Shown: one piece after another, positions 10,385 to 19,159 of the stretch
How positions within the stretch are numbered: position 1 is the first letter of the stretch
Layout: the number at the start of each line of letters is the position of its first letter
Assembly (NCBI GenBank): GCA_900103495.1
Contig: FMWZ01000005.1
Location: 124,001 to 188,000 of the forward strand
Length of the DNA stretch: 64,000 nt
Direction of reading: 5' to 3'
DNA from: Lachnospiraceae bacterium G11
GTDB taxonomy: Bacteria; Bacillota; Clostridia; Lachnospirales; Lachnospiraceae
Translations under genes and position numbers: made by a program
Notes under the pieces: generated by a model
Database searches by the model: none
What the model saw: the letters and a program-made list of their open reading frames with translations, nothing else
What the model was told of the DNA's origin: nothing

Positions 10385-11569
10385 ATGAAAACCAGAGTAG
10401 CAGTTTTATTTGGTGGTAAGAGTGTAGAGCATGAGGTATCAGTTATCTCTGCGATACAGGCAATAATGAGCATGGATACCGAGAAGTATGATATCATTCC
10501 CGTTTACATGACCAAGGCTAACGACATGTATGTGGGAGAGGGCATCGGAGACATCAAAAGATATAAGGATATCCCCGGACTTCTCGCTTCATCCGAACTT
10601 GTAAACATGATCAGAGAGGATGGAAGATTTTACCTTGCATCCATGAAGAAGAAAGCCTTCAAGAAGGAAACAAAGATTGAGTTTGATATTGTGTTCCCCA
10701 TTGTTCACGGAACCAATGTTGAGGACGGAACTCTTCAGGGCTTCATTAAGACCATAGGCGCTCCCTTCGTGGGCTGCGATGTAACCGCATCAGCCATCGG
10801 AATGGATAAGTACGCGCAGAAACTTGTGTTAAAAGAGAACGAAGTTCCCGTTCTCGACAGCCTCATCTTCACTTTGAAGGATTATGAGGATATTAACGCA
10901 ATTATCGAAAGAAGCGAGCAGCGCATGGGTTATCCTGTGATTGTAAAACCTGTCAATCTCGGCTCCTCCGTAGGTATCGGTGTGGCTAAGTCGAGAGAAG
11001 AGCTGATAAAGAAGATCGATGACGCTTTTTCCTACTCAAGAAGAATCATCATCGAGCACGCTATTACATATTTAAGAGAGATTAACTGTTCGGTTCTCGG
11101 TGATGAGAACGAGGCCGAGGCTTCCGAGTGCGAAGAGCCTATGCACAGTGAGGACATCTTAAGCTACGAGGATAAGTATGTAAGCAATGCAAAGGGCGGC
11201 AAGTCCTCCGGTATGGCGAGTGTGGCACGTAAGGTTCCCGCTGAAATCTCTCCTGAACTTCGTGAACAAATCAGAAGTCTTGCAGTTAAATCCTTTAAGA
11301 CTTTGGGATGTAACGGTGTTGCCCGAATCGACTTCATGCTTGATGAGGACAACGGCCACATTTACTTTAACGAAATCAATACAATTCCCGGCTCTTTGGC
11401 TTTCTATCTTTGGGAGCCTGTGGGTGTGCCATACAAGGAACTTCTCAACAGAATGATTGAGCTGGGCCTCAAGAGAGCAAGGGAAGAGAGCAACATTACC
11501 TACGCTTTCGACACCAATATCCTTAACATGGATGTTCTTGGGGGATCCAAGTCATCTAAGCTGGGCTGA
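10385..11569 (+). CDS. ddl: D-alanine--D-alanine ligase
   Basis: Cytoplasmic ATP-grasp enzyme that joins two D-alanines for the peptidoglycan stem, 394 residues. The start at 10385 gives the typical MKTRVAVLFGGKSVEHEVS; an ATG at 10373 is too close to the previous stop and lacks a ribosome site. Visible are the N-terminal GGKSVEHEVS loop, VIVKPVNLGSSVGIG, and the C-terminal metal site region RIDFMLDEDNGHIYFNEINTIPGS. An acidic insert (about residues 240-255, rich in Glu) makes it slightly longer than average. It supplies the dipeptide used by the upstream Mur-ligase-like protein, if that protein is a ligase of the MurF type. Confidence 0.93.
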   Translation: MKTRVAVLFGGKSVEHEVSVISAIQAIMSMDTEKYDIIPVYMTKANDMYVGEGIGDIKRYKDIPGLLASSELVNMIREDGRFYLASMKKKAFKKETKIEFDIVFPIVHGTNVEDGTLQGFIKTIGAPFVGCDVTASAIGMDKYAQKLVLKENEVPVLDSLIFTLKDYEDINAIIERSEQRMGYPVIVKPVNLGSSVGIGVAKSREELIKKIDDAFSYSRRIIIEHAITYLREINCSVLGDENEAEASECEEPMHSEDILSYEDKYVSNAKGGKSSGMASVARKVPAEISPELREQIRSLAVKSFKTLGCNGVARIDFMLDEDNGHIYFNEINTIPGSLAFYLWEPVGVPYKELLNRMIELGLKRAREESNITYAFDTNILNMDVLGGSKSSKLG

Positions 11570-11593
11570 GAAATCTGATTAAGAAGAAAGCAG

Positions 11594-11723
11594 AAGGCGC
11601 ATACATATTTTTCCCCAGGGTACTCTGAGGCACTCGTTACTTAGCGAGGTTTTTTCGAGCTTAGTAACGTAAGTAGCCGAAGGTAGTGAAAACGTGCCCA
11701 GGGGGGAAATATGTATGCGCCTT
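11594..11723. repeat. Large nested palindrome after ddl
   Basis: Outer arms of about 24 bases match nearly perfectly: AAGGCGCATACAT... at 11594 and its complement ending at 11723. Inside, CGTTACTTAGCGAG (from 11635) faces a partly complementary CGAGCTTAGTAACG across a short T-rich loop. The whole 130-base block can fold as a long double hairpin on either strand. It lies between convergent genes, so it could serve as a bidirectional terminator, or be a mobile palindromic element. Confidence 0.65.
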
Positions 11724-11747
11724 ATGCGTAAATTGCTTTAGTCTTGA

Positions 11748-12623
11748 CTATCGGCTCCAACGGCCGCTGGCGCCGCAAGGGAGTACAAGGCCTGTCTCTG
11801 TAACGGGGAGCCCGATTTCGCTTGACTCAACCTTGCCACCGAACTGTGGAACAAGTACTTTGGACAACATATAAGTTAATACTGCAGGTTGAAGACCTGT
11901 GGTATATGAGTTTATTAAGAAGAAACAGGAATCCTTGCTCAGGAGTTTGCTTGCAAGCTCAATGAAAGGATACACATTATCTTCAATTTTCCAGATTTCA
12001 CCTTTGGGTCCTCTGCCGTAGGAGGGAGGATCCATTATTATGCCGTCGTATTTGTTGCCGCGGCGGATTTCTCTTTCGACAAACTTCTGGCAGTCGTCCA
12101 CAAGCCATCTGATGGGAGCGTCTGAAAGGCCGCTTTCAACGGCATTCTCCTTGGCCCACATAACCATGCCCTTGGAGGCATCTACGTGTGTAACGGCTGC
12201 GCCGGCCTTTGCGGCTGCTAAGGTTGCACCGCCTGTATAAGCAAATAAGTTTAGGACCTTCAGCTGACGCTCAGGGTTCTTTTTTGATTCCTCCTTTATA
12301 ATAGAAGAAAACCAATCCCAGTTAACGGCCTGCTCGGGGAACAAACCCGTGTGTTTAAAGGAAAAGGGCTTAAGACGGAAGGTCAATTCGCGATAGCTTA
12401 TTTTCCACTCCTCGGGGAGATCAAAGAACTCCCACTCACCTCCGCCCTTGGCGGAACGATGGTAGTGGCCATTTTTCTTCTTCCAGCCGGGATTCTTGTG
12501 TTCGCTCTTCCAGATTACCTGGGGGTCCGGCCTTACAAGAAGATACTTGCCCCAACGCTCCAGTTTCTCACCGTCTCCGGTGTCTATTACTTCATAATCT
12601 TTCCAATTATCTGCAATCCACAT
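11748..12623 (-). CDS. Class I SAM-dependent rRNA methyltransferase, RlmI/RlmK-like core
   Basis: 291-residue methyltransferase of the COG1092 type that modifies 23S rRNA in characterised members. The start at 12623 is supported by an AGAGG site and by the N-terminus MWIADNWKDYEVIDTGDGEK; a longer frame to 12692 has no homology. Motifs: LNLFAYTGGATLAAAKAGA (SAM site), HVDASKGM, and the catalytic-loop motif DPPSYGRGPKGE. It lacks the N-terminal PUA domain of RlmI. It is convergent with ddl and divergent from the importer operon, so it is probably its own transcription unit. Confidence 0.87.
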   Translation of the reverse strand: MWIADNWKDYEVIDTGDGEKLERWGKYLLVRPDPQVIWKSEHKNPGWKKKNGHYHRSAKGGGEWEFFDLPEEWKISYRELTFRLKPFSFKHTGLFPEQAVNWDWFSSIIKEESKKNPERQLKVLNLFAYTGGATLAAAKAGAAVTHVDASKGMVMWAKENAVESGLSDAPIRWLVDDCQKFVEREIRRGNKYDGIIMDPPSYGRGPKGEIWKIEDNVYPFIELASKLLSKDSCFFLINSYTTGLQPAVLTYMLSKVLVPQFGGKVESSEIGLPVTETGLVLPCGASGRWSR

Positions 12624-12771
12624 AATAACCTCTTTTGTATTTATTTGGCATCTTGAACAAGAAAAGACAAAAAAGACGCCAAGAAAAGTCAAAAAATAAC
12701 AAAATCAACAATTCTTTCCACAGCCATATTTTTTTACAATGGGATTAAAGAGAGAGATAGGAGGAGCTTGT

Positions 12772-13752
12772 ATGTCTACGGCTGCTGTTAATGTCAATAC
12801 GGATTTGGCCAAAAAGAAATCCGCAAGACGTAAGAAAACCTTCATGCTGACCACCATGGTTCTCCCTGGTGCGATATGGCTGTTGCTATTAAGATACCTT
12901 CCAATGTTCGGTATCATTTTAGCATTTAAGGATTATAAAGTATACCCCAAAAACCCCACATTGTTACAAAACATTCTTCACAGTAAGTGGGTGGGCTTCG
13001 CGAAGTTCAAATTTATCGTTGCTTCCGGTAATGCCTGGATAATGATTCGAAACACCATCGGATACAACCTGATTTTCATTGTTTTGGGATTATTCTTCGG
13101 AGTGGCATTCGCAATAATGCTTAACGAGGTAACAAGCAAGTTCGTAGCAAAGACTTACCAGACATTGATGTTTTTTCCTTACTTCATGTCATGGGTAGTA
13201 GCAAGTTACTTCCTTTATGCATTCCTTGCTCCAACAAACGGACTTATCCCTAACATGCAGAAGGCAAAGGGCGTTCCGGCGGACCAGATAATAGACTGGT
13301 ACAACTACAAGAAGCCATGGCCCTTCATCCTTATCGGAGCCAGAATGTGGAAGGGAATCGGTTACGGATGTGTCCTTTACTTATCGGCCATCACAGGAAT
13401 CGACTCCAGCCTCTACGAAGCGGCTTCCATCGATGGAGCGAGCAAGTGGCAGCAAATTAAATACGTTACATTACCTCACTTGAAGACTATGATCGTTATC
13501 CTGATCATCATGGACGTAGGTAAGATCTTCAATGCAGACTTCGGTTTGTTCTACAACATTCCCATGGCATCAGGTCTTCTTACATCGGTTACACAGGTTA
13601 TTGATACATATGTATATTCAGCCCTGATGTCAACCAACGACCTGAGTATGTCGGCGGCGGCAGGCTTGACCCAGAATGTATTGGGATTCGTTTGTATCAT
13701 GCTGGCGAATACCATAACCAAGAAGATAGACGAAGACAGTTCGCTGTTCTAG
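12772..13752 (+). CDS. Carbohydrate ABC importer permease, LplB type
   Basis: 326-residue inner-membrane component with about six hydrophobic segments. The ATG at 12772 follows a GGAGGAG site and is preferred over an upstream in-frame ATG at 12739. The family hallmarks are the N-terminal LPGAIWLLLLRYLPMFGIILAFKDYK and the EAA loop (EAASIDGASKWQQIKYVTLPHLK) that contacts the ATPase. With the next two genes it forms a CUT1 importer of the LplABC/YtcP kind, which in relatives moves oligosaccharides. No ATPase gene is nearby. An A-rich region and a TACAAT box at 12735-12740 could form its promoter. Confidence 0.9.
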   Translation: MSTAAVNVNTDLAKKKSARRKKTFMLTTMVLPGAIWLLLLRYLPMFGIILAFKDYKVYPKNPTLLQNILHSKWVGFAKFKFIVASGNAWIMIRNTIGYNLIFIVLGLFFGVAFAIMLNEVTSKFVAKTYQTLMFFPYFMSWVVASYFLYAFLAPTNGLIPNMQKAKGVPADQIIDWYNYKKPWPFILIGARMWKGIGYGCVLYLSAITGIDSSLYEAASIDGASKWQQIKYVTLPHLKTMIVILIIMDVGKIFNADFGLFYNIPMASGLLTSVTQVIDTYVYSALMSTNDLSMSAAAGLTQNVLGFVCIMLANTITKKIDEDSSLF

Positions 13753-13764
13753 GAGGTAATTTAG

Positions 13765-14700
13765 ATGAGTGAAACAACGGTTTCCCTTAAAAGAAGGAAA
13801 CGCCGCATAAATGCTGTAAGTGTTCCGGCTGAAGCGGTAATTCATATAATAATGATTCTCTTCTGTCTGTTTTGTATAATCCCATTTGTATTCGTGGTGA
13901 TTATCTCCTTCACATCAGAAGAGAGTATAAGACAGATTGGATATTCTTTCATACCGAATGAATGGAGCGTGGAGGGATATCAATACGTAATGAAGATGGG
14001 AGCTCAGCTTTGGAGATCATATTTTAACAGCTTCTTCATTACAGTTGTGGGTACCATCTGCTCAGTGCTTATGTGTGTTCTTTATTCATATGCACTCTTC
14101 AGACCGGATTTCAAGTACAGAAACTTCTTCATGTTCATAAGCTTCTTTACAATGATGTTCGGTGGCGGCCTTGCTCCCACATACGCAGTAAGTAAGCAGT
14201 TACTGGGACTTCATGATAACTACGCAGCTTTGATAGTGCCTCTGTTGTTCAGTCCCTTTAACATAGTAATCATGAGAACCTTCTTCCAGAGTTCGGTGCC
14301 TACGGAGCTCATAGAGTCGGCGGCTATAGACGGATCCGGTGAGTACAACACCCTGTTTAAGATTGTTGTTCCTATTGCAAAACCCGGTATCGCTACAATA
14401 GCTCTTTTCAATGCACTTGCTTACTGGAACGACTGGTTCACAGCAATGATTTACGTTCGTGACGCAAAGGAATACATTCCTCTTCAGTATCTTCTTATCA
14501 AGATGCAAAGAGATGTACAGTTCCTGTCACAAAACTCTGCATCCCTGGGAGCCGAAGCAGTTAAGGCAGCAGTTAACCTTCCTGCCCAGTCCCTTAAGAT
14601 GGTTCTTGTAGTAATGATTGTTGTACCTATTACCTTTGCATATCCCTTCTTCCAGAGATACATCATCTCCGGTCTTACAGTAGGATCAATCAAAGGTTAG
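13765..14700 (+). CDS. Carbohydrate ABC importer permease, YtcP/LplC type
   Basis: 311-residue second permease of the importer, beginning 12 bases after the first with an AGGAGG site. It shows about six membrane helices, the EAA loop ESAAIDGSGEYNTLFKIVVPIAKPG and the family C-terminus QRYIISGLTVGSIKG. The gap to the following binding-protein gene holds a palindrome (CCGTTAACGG) and a GC-rich stem that may favour higher expression of the binding protein. Confidence 0.9.
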   Translation: MSETTVSLKRRKRRINAVSVPAEAVIHIIMILFCLFCIIPFVFVVIISFTSEESIRQIGYSFIPNEWSVEGYQYVMKMGAQLWRSYFNSFFITVVGTICSVLMCVLYSYALFRPDFKYRNFFMFISFFTMMFGGGLAPTYAVSKQLLGLHDNYAALIVPLLFSPFNIVIMRTFFQSSVPTELIESAAIDGSGEYNTLFKIVVPIAKPGIATIALFNALAYWNDWFTAMIYVRDAKEYIPLQYLLIKMQRDVQFLSQNSASLGAEAVKAAVNLPAQSLKMVLVVMIVVPITFAYPFFQRYIISGLTVGSIKG

Positions 14701-14774
14701 TAACCCGTTAACGGTAAGAACGCCCGCTTTGGGGGGTGCTTACATACACACACACTTCATAAGGAGGATTTACT

Positions 14775-16382
14775 ATGAAAAAGAAAGCTCTTGCACTTGT
14801 GCTTTCAGTTGCAATGATGGCTACAATGCTTTCAGCCTGCGGCGGAAACAGCGGTACAAGCAGTACAGACACAAGCTCCACAACAGAATCTTCATCTACA
14901 GAGACAGCTTCATCCACAGATACAGCTGCTCCCGCTGAAGATGAGTTGGCAGAGCACGTTACAATCAAGTGGTATCTCGAAGGCTCTAACGTAAGTGATG
15001 ACACAGAAGTTATGGCAGCAGTTAACGAGTACCTTGGTGAGAAACTTAACATGACCCTTGAACCCATCTGGGGTACATGGGGTGACTTCGATGAGGGTGC
15101 TTCACTTTCATTACAGTCAGGCGATGATGTAGATATCTACTTCACATGTTCATGGACAACAAATGAGTATTCACAGTACGCTAAGGACGGTTACTATGTA
15201 CGTCTTGACGATCCTGAGAATAACCTTCTTGAGAAATACGCTCCCGACCTTCTTGGTTTAATCCCTGATGTATTGGTTGACGGTGCTAACGTTGAAGGTG
15301 CTTCAGGATTTGGTGTATACGCAGTTCCCGGTTACAAGGATATTGCTAACCAGTACTGCTGGGACGTAAACGTAACTCTTCTTGAGAAATACGGTTACAC
15401 AATTGACGATGTTAAGAACAGATCTTTCGACCAGTTCGGTGAACTCTTTGAGACAGTTAAGCAGGGCGAAGGCGCTAACTTCTTCCCTCTTCTTCCTGAG
15501 TCAAGCGTTATCGAGCGTTGTGTAAACAGAGTAGCAGCTATTGACGACAATGGTCTTCTTTCCTACTACTTCAACCCTGAGAACCCTTCAGAGCCTCTTT
15601 CCAAGTACGGCAACGTTCTTCAGAACAAGTTCGCTACTGATGAGTTCAGAACATTTGCAGAGCAGATGAGCAAGTACTATGCAGCAGGTTATGTTGATCC
15701 TGAGTGTGCTAACTCTCAGACATCACAGGAAACACGTACAGCTCACCAGCTTGAAGGCTCATACTTAATCGGTGTTCAGTCTTATGCATACGGCTACGAA
15801 GCACAGGCTTCCCAGGAGCGTGGAATTGAAGTTCAGTTCGTTCCCTGCGAAGATCCTTACATTGATACAGTATCATCCCGTGGTGCTATGATGGCTATCT
15901 CAACAGCATCCAAGAACCCTGAGAGAGCAATGATGTTCCTTAACCTTTTGAATACTGATCCTTATCTTATGACATTACTTGAGTATGGTGTAGAAGGGGT
16001 TCATTATACACTTAACGATGACGGATGCGTAGTATTCACAGACAAGAGAGCAGATTACACTCCTTGGAGAAATGGTATGGGTAACATCACAATTCTTCCT
16101 CCTCAGGAAGGTGAAGGTGTTGGCTACGTTGAGAGATTCAAAGAGTACTATGGTGCTTCACACATGCTTCCTACAACAGGATTTACCTTTGATACAGATC
16201 CTGTAGAGACAGAGGTTGCAGCTTGTAAGTCAATTGTTGAAGAGTACTCAACAGCTCTTTACATGGGTTCAGCTAAAGACGGAATGCTTGACGAGATGTT
16301 AGAGAGACTTGACGGAGCTGGAATGCAGAAGATCGTTGACGAGGCTAACAGACAGCTCGACGAGTTCTTCAAGAGCAAATAA
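14775..16382 (+). CDS. Extracellular solute-binding lipoprotein of the importer
   Basis: 535-residue lipoprotein. The signal peptide MKKKALALVLSVAMMATMLSAC ends in a lipobox with the acylated Cys at about residue 22, followed by a Ser/Thr-rich spacer. The large mature size and sequence style (TIKWYLEGSNVSDDTEVMAAVNEYL) match the LplA/YtcQ family of oligosaccharide-binding proteins. It follows the two permeases in the same direction with an AAGGAGG site. The substrate is not evident, because no glycoside hydrolase accompanies the importer. Confidence 0.9.
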   Translation: MKKKALALVLSVAMMATMLSACGGNSGTSSTDTSSTTESSSTETASSTDTAAPAEDELAEHVTIKWYLEGSNVSDDTEVMAAVNEYLGEKLNMTLEPIWGTWGDFDEGASLSLQSGDDVDIYFTCSWTTNEYSQYAKDGYYVRLDDPENNLLEKYAPDLLGLIPDVLVDGANVEGASGFGVYAVPGYKDIANQYCWDVNVTLLEKYGYTIDDVKNRSFDQFGELFETVKQGEGANFFPLLPESSVIERCVNRVAAIDDNGLLSYYFNPENPSEPLSKYGNVLQNKFATDEFRTFAEQMSKYYAAGYVDPECANSQTSQETRTAHQLEGSYLIGVQSYAYGYEAQASQERGIEVQFVPCEDPYIDTVSSRGAMMAISTASKNPERAMMFLNLLNTDPYLMTLLEYGVEGVHYTLNDDGCVVFTDKRADYTPWRNGMGNITILPPQEGEGVGYVERFKEYYGASHMLPTTGFTFDTDPVETEVAACKSIVEEYSTALYMGSAKDGMLDEMLERLDGAGMQKIVDEANRQLDEFFKSK

Positions 16383-16414
16383 TTAAGATTACAAGTTCTA
16401 TACTACTCCTTTTG

Positions 16415-16446
16415 GATTCGGGCGGTCCCCCACGACCGCCCGAATC
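16415..16446 (+). terminator. Strong hairpin after the binding protein
   Basis: GATTCGGGCGGTC and GACCGCCCGAATC form a 13-bp perfect stem around a CCCCAC loop. Only a short T-poor tail follows, so it may act as a terminator or as a 3' stabiliser for the binding-protein message. Confidence 0.7.
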
Positions 16447-16475
16447 TCTATATCATAAGATGATGAGGTATTTAA

Positions 16476-17693
16476 ATGATAGCCAGAAAAATAAGAGAAG
16501 AAGAGTTTAAGAGAGTTGATGAGCTGTTTTCGGTTTCATTCGAAAGCAAATATGACAATGACAAGACTCCCCGGGAAGTGATCGAGGAGGTTAAGGCTAA
16601 TCCGGACAGCAGGGAAGCCATCTTCTGGCAGGAAAGATATGCTGCCTTTGAGGATGACGATAAGACTATGATGAGTTCCTTCATTATTAGTCCTATGCTT
16701 GGTAACTTCGATGGCAATGAAGTTGCCGTAGACGGTGTAGGCGGAGTGGCAACCCTTCCTCAGTACAGAAGAAGAGGCGGAATCAGAGAGTGCATGAAGG
16801 TGTTTTTGAAAGACAGCTTCAAGGCAGGTCATGAGTTCTCTTATCTTTATCCTTTCTCAACTGCATATTACAGGAAGTTTGGATATGAACTTGGGGTGGA
16901 AGCTTATGTATATAAGATTAACCTTTCCTTTATTCCAAACTTTGATGTAAAGGGTCACTGTGTCCTTTGCGAGCCATCAGACAATCACCTTGATGATATT
17001 AAGGCTCTTCATTCCGTGTGGGAAAAGAAGTACAACATGATGATAATAAACCGTGACTATGAGTACGGCTTTATTACAGAGTCATCCCCCTTTAAAGATC
17101 TTGTTTATACCTATATATATAGGGATGAAGCCGGAACACCAAAGGGATATATGAGATTTAACATAGATTCCGACAGAGTATTAAACTGCCAGAGAATAAT
17201 CTGTGCCGATGTGGAAGGCTTTAAAGGACTGATGAATCTTGCCAAAAGCTTTGCCAGCGACCATCCTGCAATCAGATTCGTTCTTCCTGATGATTGGTAT
17301 ATAAGAGATTTCTTCCCGGAGTGGTCTTTGGGAGCCGGAGAAGCCTCTGTGGCACTTCGCGGAATGGGAAGAGTGGTGTGCGTTAAGAAGGTTCTTGAGT
17401 TGGCAAGGTATAAAGGGGACGGAGAAATTCGAATCAAGGTTTCGGATAATATAATAGAAGAAAACAATCGGATCTTTAAGGTTACCTTTAAAGACGGAAA
17501 GGCAGTTAATGTATCTGCTGATGCTTTGGACTATGATATTGCCATGTCCATATCTGACTTCTCCCGCCTTATTACAGGCTGCCTTGAGACTGACAGGATT
17601 GACTTCCTTGAGAAAGTTGATGTAAAATGTGACAAATCGCTTCTTGCAAAGGTATTCTACAAGAAGCCTTTGATGATTATGGAGTATTTCTAG
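16476..17693 (+). CDS. Eis-like GNAT N-acetyltransferase
   Basis: 405-residue protein with an N-terminal GNAT domain (acetyl-CoA loop PQYRRRGGIRE near residue 95), a second GNAT-like half, and a C-terminal sterol-carrier-like domain (from about residue 310), the three-part build of the Eis family. Members acetylate amines, including aminoglycosides in Mycobacterium tuberculosis; the physiological substrate here is unknown. The C-terminus ends with the free carboxyl MIMEYF, fitting the family's use of its terminus in catalysis. The ribosome site is weak (GAGGT). It lies between the importer and the S10 promoter. Confidence 0.83.
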   Translation: MIARKIREEEFKRVDELFSVSFESKYDNDKTPREVIEEVKANPDSREAIFWQERYAAFEDDDKTMMSSFIISPMLGNFDGNEVAVDGVGGVATLPQYRRRGGIRECMKVFLKDSFKAGHEFSYLYPFSTAYYRKFGYELGVEAYVYKINLSFIPNFDVKGHCVLCEPSDNHLDDIKALHSVWEKKYNMMIINRDYEYGFITESSPFKDLVYTYIYRDEAGTPKGYMRFNIDSDRVLNCQRIICADVEGFKGLMNLAKSFASDHPAIRFVLPDDWYIRDFFPEWSLGAGEASVALRGMGRVVCVKKVLELARYKGDGEIRIKVSDNIIEENNRIFKVTFKDGKAVNVSADALDYDIAMSISDFSRLITGCLETDRIDFLEKVDVKCDKSLLAKVFYKKPLMIMEYF

Positions 17694-17742
17694 ATTGTAC
17701 TAAAAAAAATACAATCTTTTTTGCGAAATCTTTAAAAAAGAC

Positions 17743-17771
17743 TTGCAAGGCCCAAAACTATGGGTTATACT
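17743..17771 (+). promoter_or_regulatory. S10 operon promoter
   Basis: TTGCAA (17743-17748) and TATACT (17766-17771) with an exact 17-base spacer. It gives a leader of about 270 bases before rpsJ. This is the only clear promoter in the 353-base gap between the acetyltransferase and rpsJ, and likely drives the whole S10-spc cluster. Confidence 0.8.
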
Positions 17772-17863
17772 ATCTTTTGCTGTGACATGATAGCTATGAA
17801 GCGCGAGGTTGCGGCCTATATATGGCCGGTTTTCCGTGGAGCGAATGTCAAGTTAGGAAACTG

Positions 17864-18007
17864 ACGACAGGTCACTGTACCAAAGAAATGTCTACAAAAC
17901 AGTAGAAACGACGTGTGAAAATCCTTTGAAAACAGGATGAAATCCGGGATTTCGGAATGTGAATAAATAGGACACACACGGGAGAGTGTACAGTCACCGC
18001 TTGTCGT
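17864..18007 (+). promoter_or_regulatory. Structured S10 leader RNA
   Basis: The leader can close on itself: ACGACA (17864-17869), GGT (17870-17872) and ACTGTAC (17874-17880) pair with GTACAGT (17988-17994), ACC (17996-17998) and TGTCGT (18002-18007). Inside are a perfect GAAATCC-G-GGATTTC hairpin (17939-17953) and an ATCCT/AGGAT hairpin just before it. In E. coli, L4 regulates S10 through its leader; whether this unrelated-looking structure does the same is inference. Confidence 0.5.
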
Positions 18008-18046
18008 ACTAAGTAACAAAAGTGCGAAAAGGAGGCGACTTTTTTT

Positions 18047-18364
18047 ATGGCAACTCAGGTAATGAGAATCACATTAAAGGCGTATGATCATCAGTTAGTT
18101 GATGCATCTGCAAAGAAAATCATCGAGACTGTAAAGAAGAACGGATCACAGGTAAGCGGTCCCGTACCCCTTCCTACTAAGAAGGAAGTAGTTACAATTC
18201 TTCGTGCTGTACATAAGTACAAAGACAGCCGTGAGCAGTTCGAGCAGAGAACTCACAAGAGACTCATCGATATCATCACACCTACACCCAAGACAGTTGA
18301 AGCATTACAGCGTCTTGAGATGCCTGCCGGTGTTAACATCGACATCAAGATGAAGAACAAATAA
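18047..18364 (+). CDS. rpsJ: Ribosomal protein S10
   Basis: 105-residue 30S head protein, which doubles as the antitermination factor NusE in the NusB-S10 complex. It carries the family motifs [27 protein letters not shown] and THKRLIDI. The start ATG lies 11 bases after a GGAGG site. It opens the S10-spc cluster and is preceded by a long structured leader. Confidence 0.98.
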   Translation: MATQVMRITLKAYDHQLVDASAKKIIETVKKNGSQVSGPVPLPTKKEVVTILRAVHKYKDSREQFEQRTHKRLIDIITPTPKTVEALQRLEMPAGVNIDIKMKNK

Positions 18365-18400
18365 TTCTTCATATTAATAAGAAACAATGTAAACAAACCT

Positions 18401-18441
18401 CTACGTACAGATGAACACCCCGGATGTGTTCCGCTATGTAG
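18401..18441 (+). other. Two-level stem between rpsJ and rplC
   Basis: CTACGTA (18401-18407) pairs with TATGTAG (18435-18441), enclosing GAACAC (18413-18418) paired with GTGTTC (18426-18431). The rplC ribosome site is just downstream. It may be a control or processing structure; no T-run is present. Confidence 0.45.
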
Positions 18442-18459
18442 AAATCAAGGAGGTAAAAA

Positions 18460-19131
18460 ATGAAAAAAGCGATTTTGGCAACAAAAGTCGGAATGACACA
18501 GATCTTCAATGAAGACGGAACATTAATTCCTGTAACTGTTCTTTCTGCTGGTCCTTGTGTTGTAACACAGATTAAGACAGAAGAGAACGACGGATACAAA
18601 GCAGTTCAGGTTGGATTTGTTGATAAGAAGGAAATGTACGCTGACGGCGGCAAGGAGCTTGTTCACAGACATGGCGTTAACAAGGCTGAGATGGGACACT
18701 TCAAGAAAGCCGGCGTAACAGGTAAGAGATTCGTTAGAGAATTCAAGTTCGAGAATACTGAAGATTACAATTTAGGCGACGAGATCAAAGCTGATATCTT
18801 TGCTGCAGGAGATAAGGTTGATGCAACTGCTATTTCCAAAGGTAAAGGATACCAGGGCGCTATTAAGAGATTCGGACAGCACAGAGGACCCATGGCTCAC
18901 GGTTCCAAGTTCCATCGTCATCAGGGTTCAAACGGTGCATGTTCATCTCCCAGCCGTGTCTTCAAGGGCAAAGGTATGCCCGGTCACATGGGTTGCGTAA
19001 AGGTTACAGTTCAGAATCTTGAAGTAGTAAGAGTAGATGCTGAGAAGAACCTTCTCCTTGTTAAGGGCGCTGTACCCGGACCTAAGAAAGCTTTAGTAAC
19101 AATCAAAGAGACCGTTAAGGTTGAAGCTTAA
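18460..19131 (+). CDS. rplC: Ribosomal protein L3
   Basis: 223-residue 23S-binding protein that reaches the peptidyl-transferase centre. The start follows [23 protein letters not shown] at the N-terminus and the extended loop [19 protein letters not shown] are diagnostic. The Gln in the loop that is methylated in some bacteria lies in this region. Second gene of the S10 operon. Confidence 0.98.
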   Translation: MKKAILATKVGMTQIFNEDGTLIPVTVLSAGPCVVTQIKTEENDGYKAVQVGFVDKKEMYADGGKELVHRHGVNKAEMGHFKKAGVTGKRFVREFKFENTEDYNLGDEIKADIFAAGDKVDATAISKGKGYQGAIKRFGQHRGPMAHGSKFHRHQGSNGACSSPSRVFKGKGMPGHMGCVKVTVQNLEVVRVDAEKNLLLVKGAVPGPKKALVTIKETVKVEA

Positions 19132-19159
19132 TGGGACACGCGAAAGGAGGAACTGACAA

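Noticed and set aside
12668-12702. A-rich repeats (CAAAAAAGACGCC, CAAAAAATAACAA) before the importer at 12772, similar to the TAAAAAAATGACACC motif
   Set aside because: Matches are poor, and the distances to the TACAAT box at 12735 (about 45 and 66 bp) do not fit the 56-57 bp seen at the other three promoters.
16415-16446. Possible CRISPR or mobile-element signal from the GC-rich inverted repeat
   Set aside because: It is a single hairpin after a gene end with no repeats or spacers; a terminator or stabiliser explains it.
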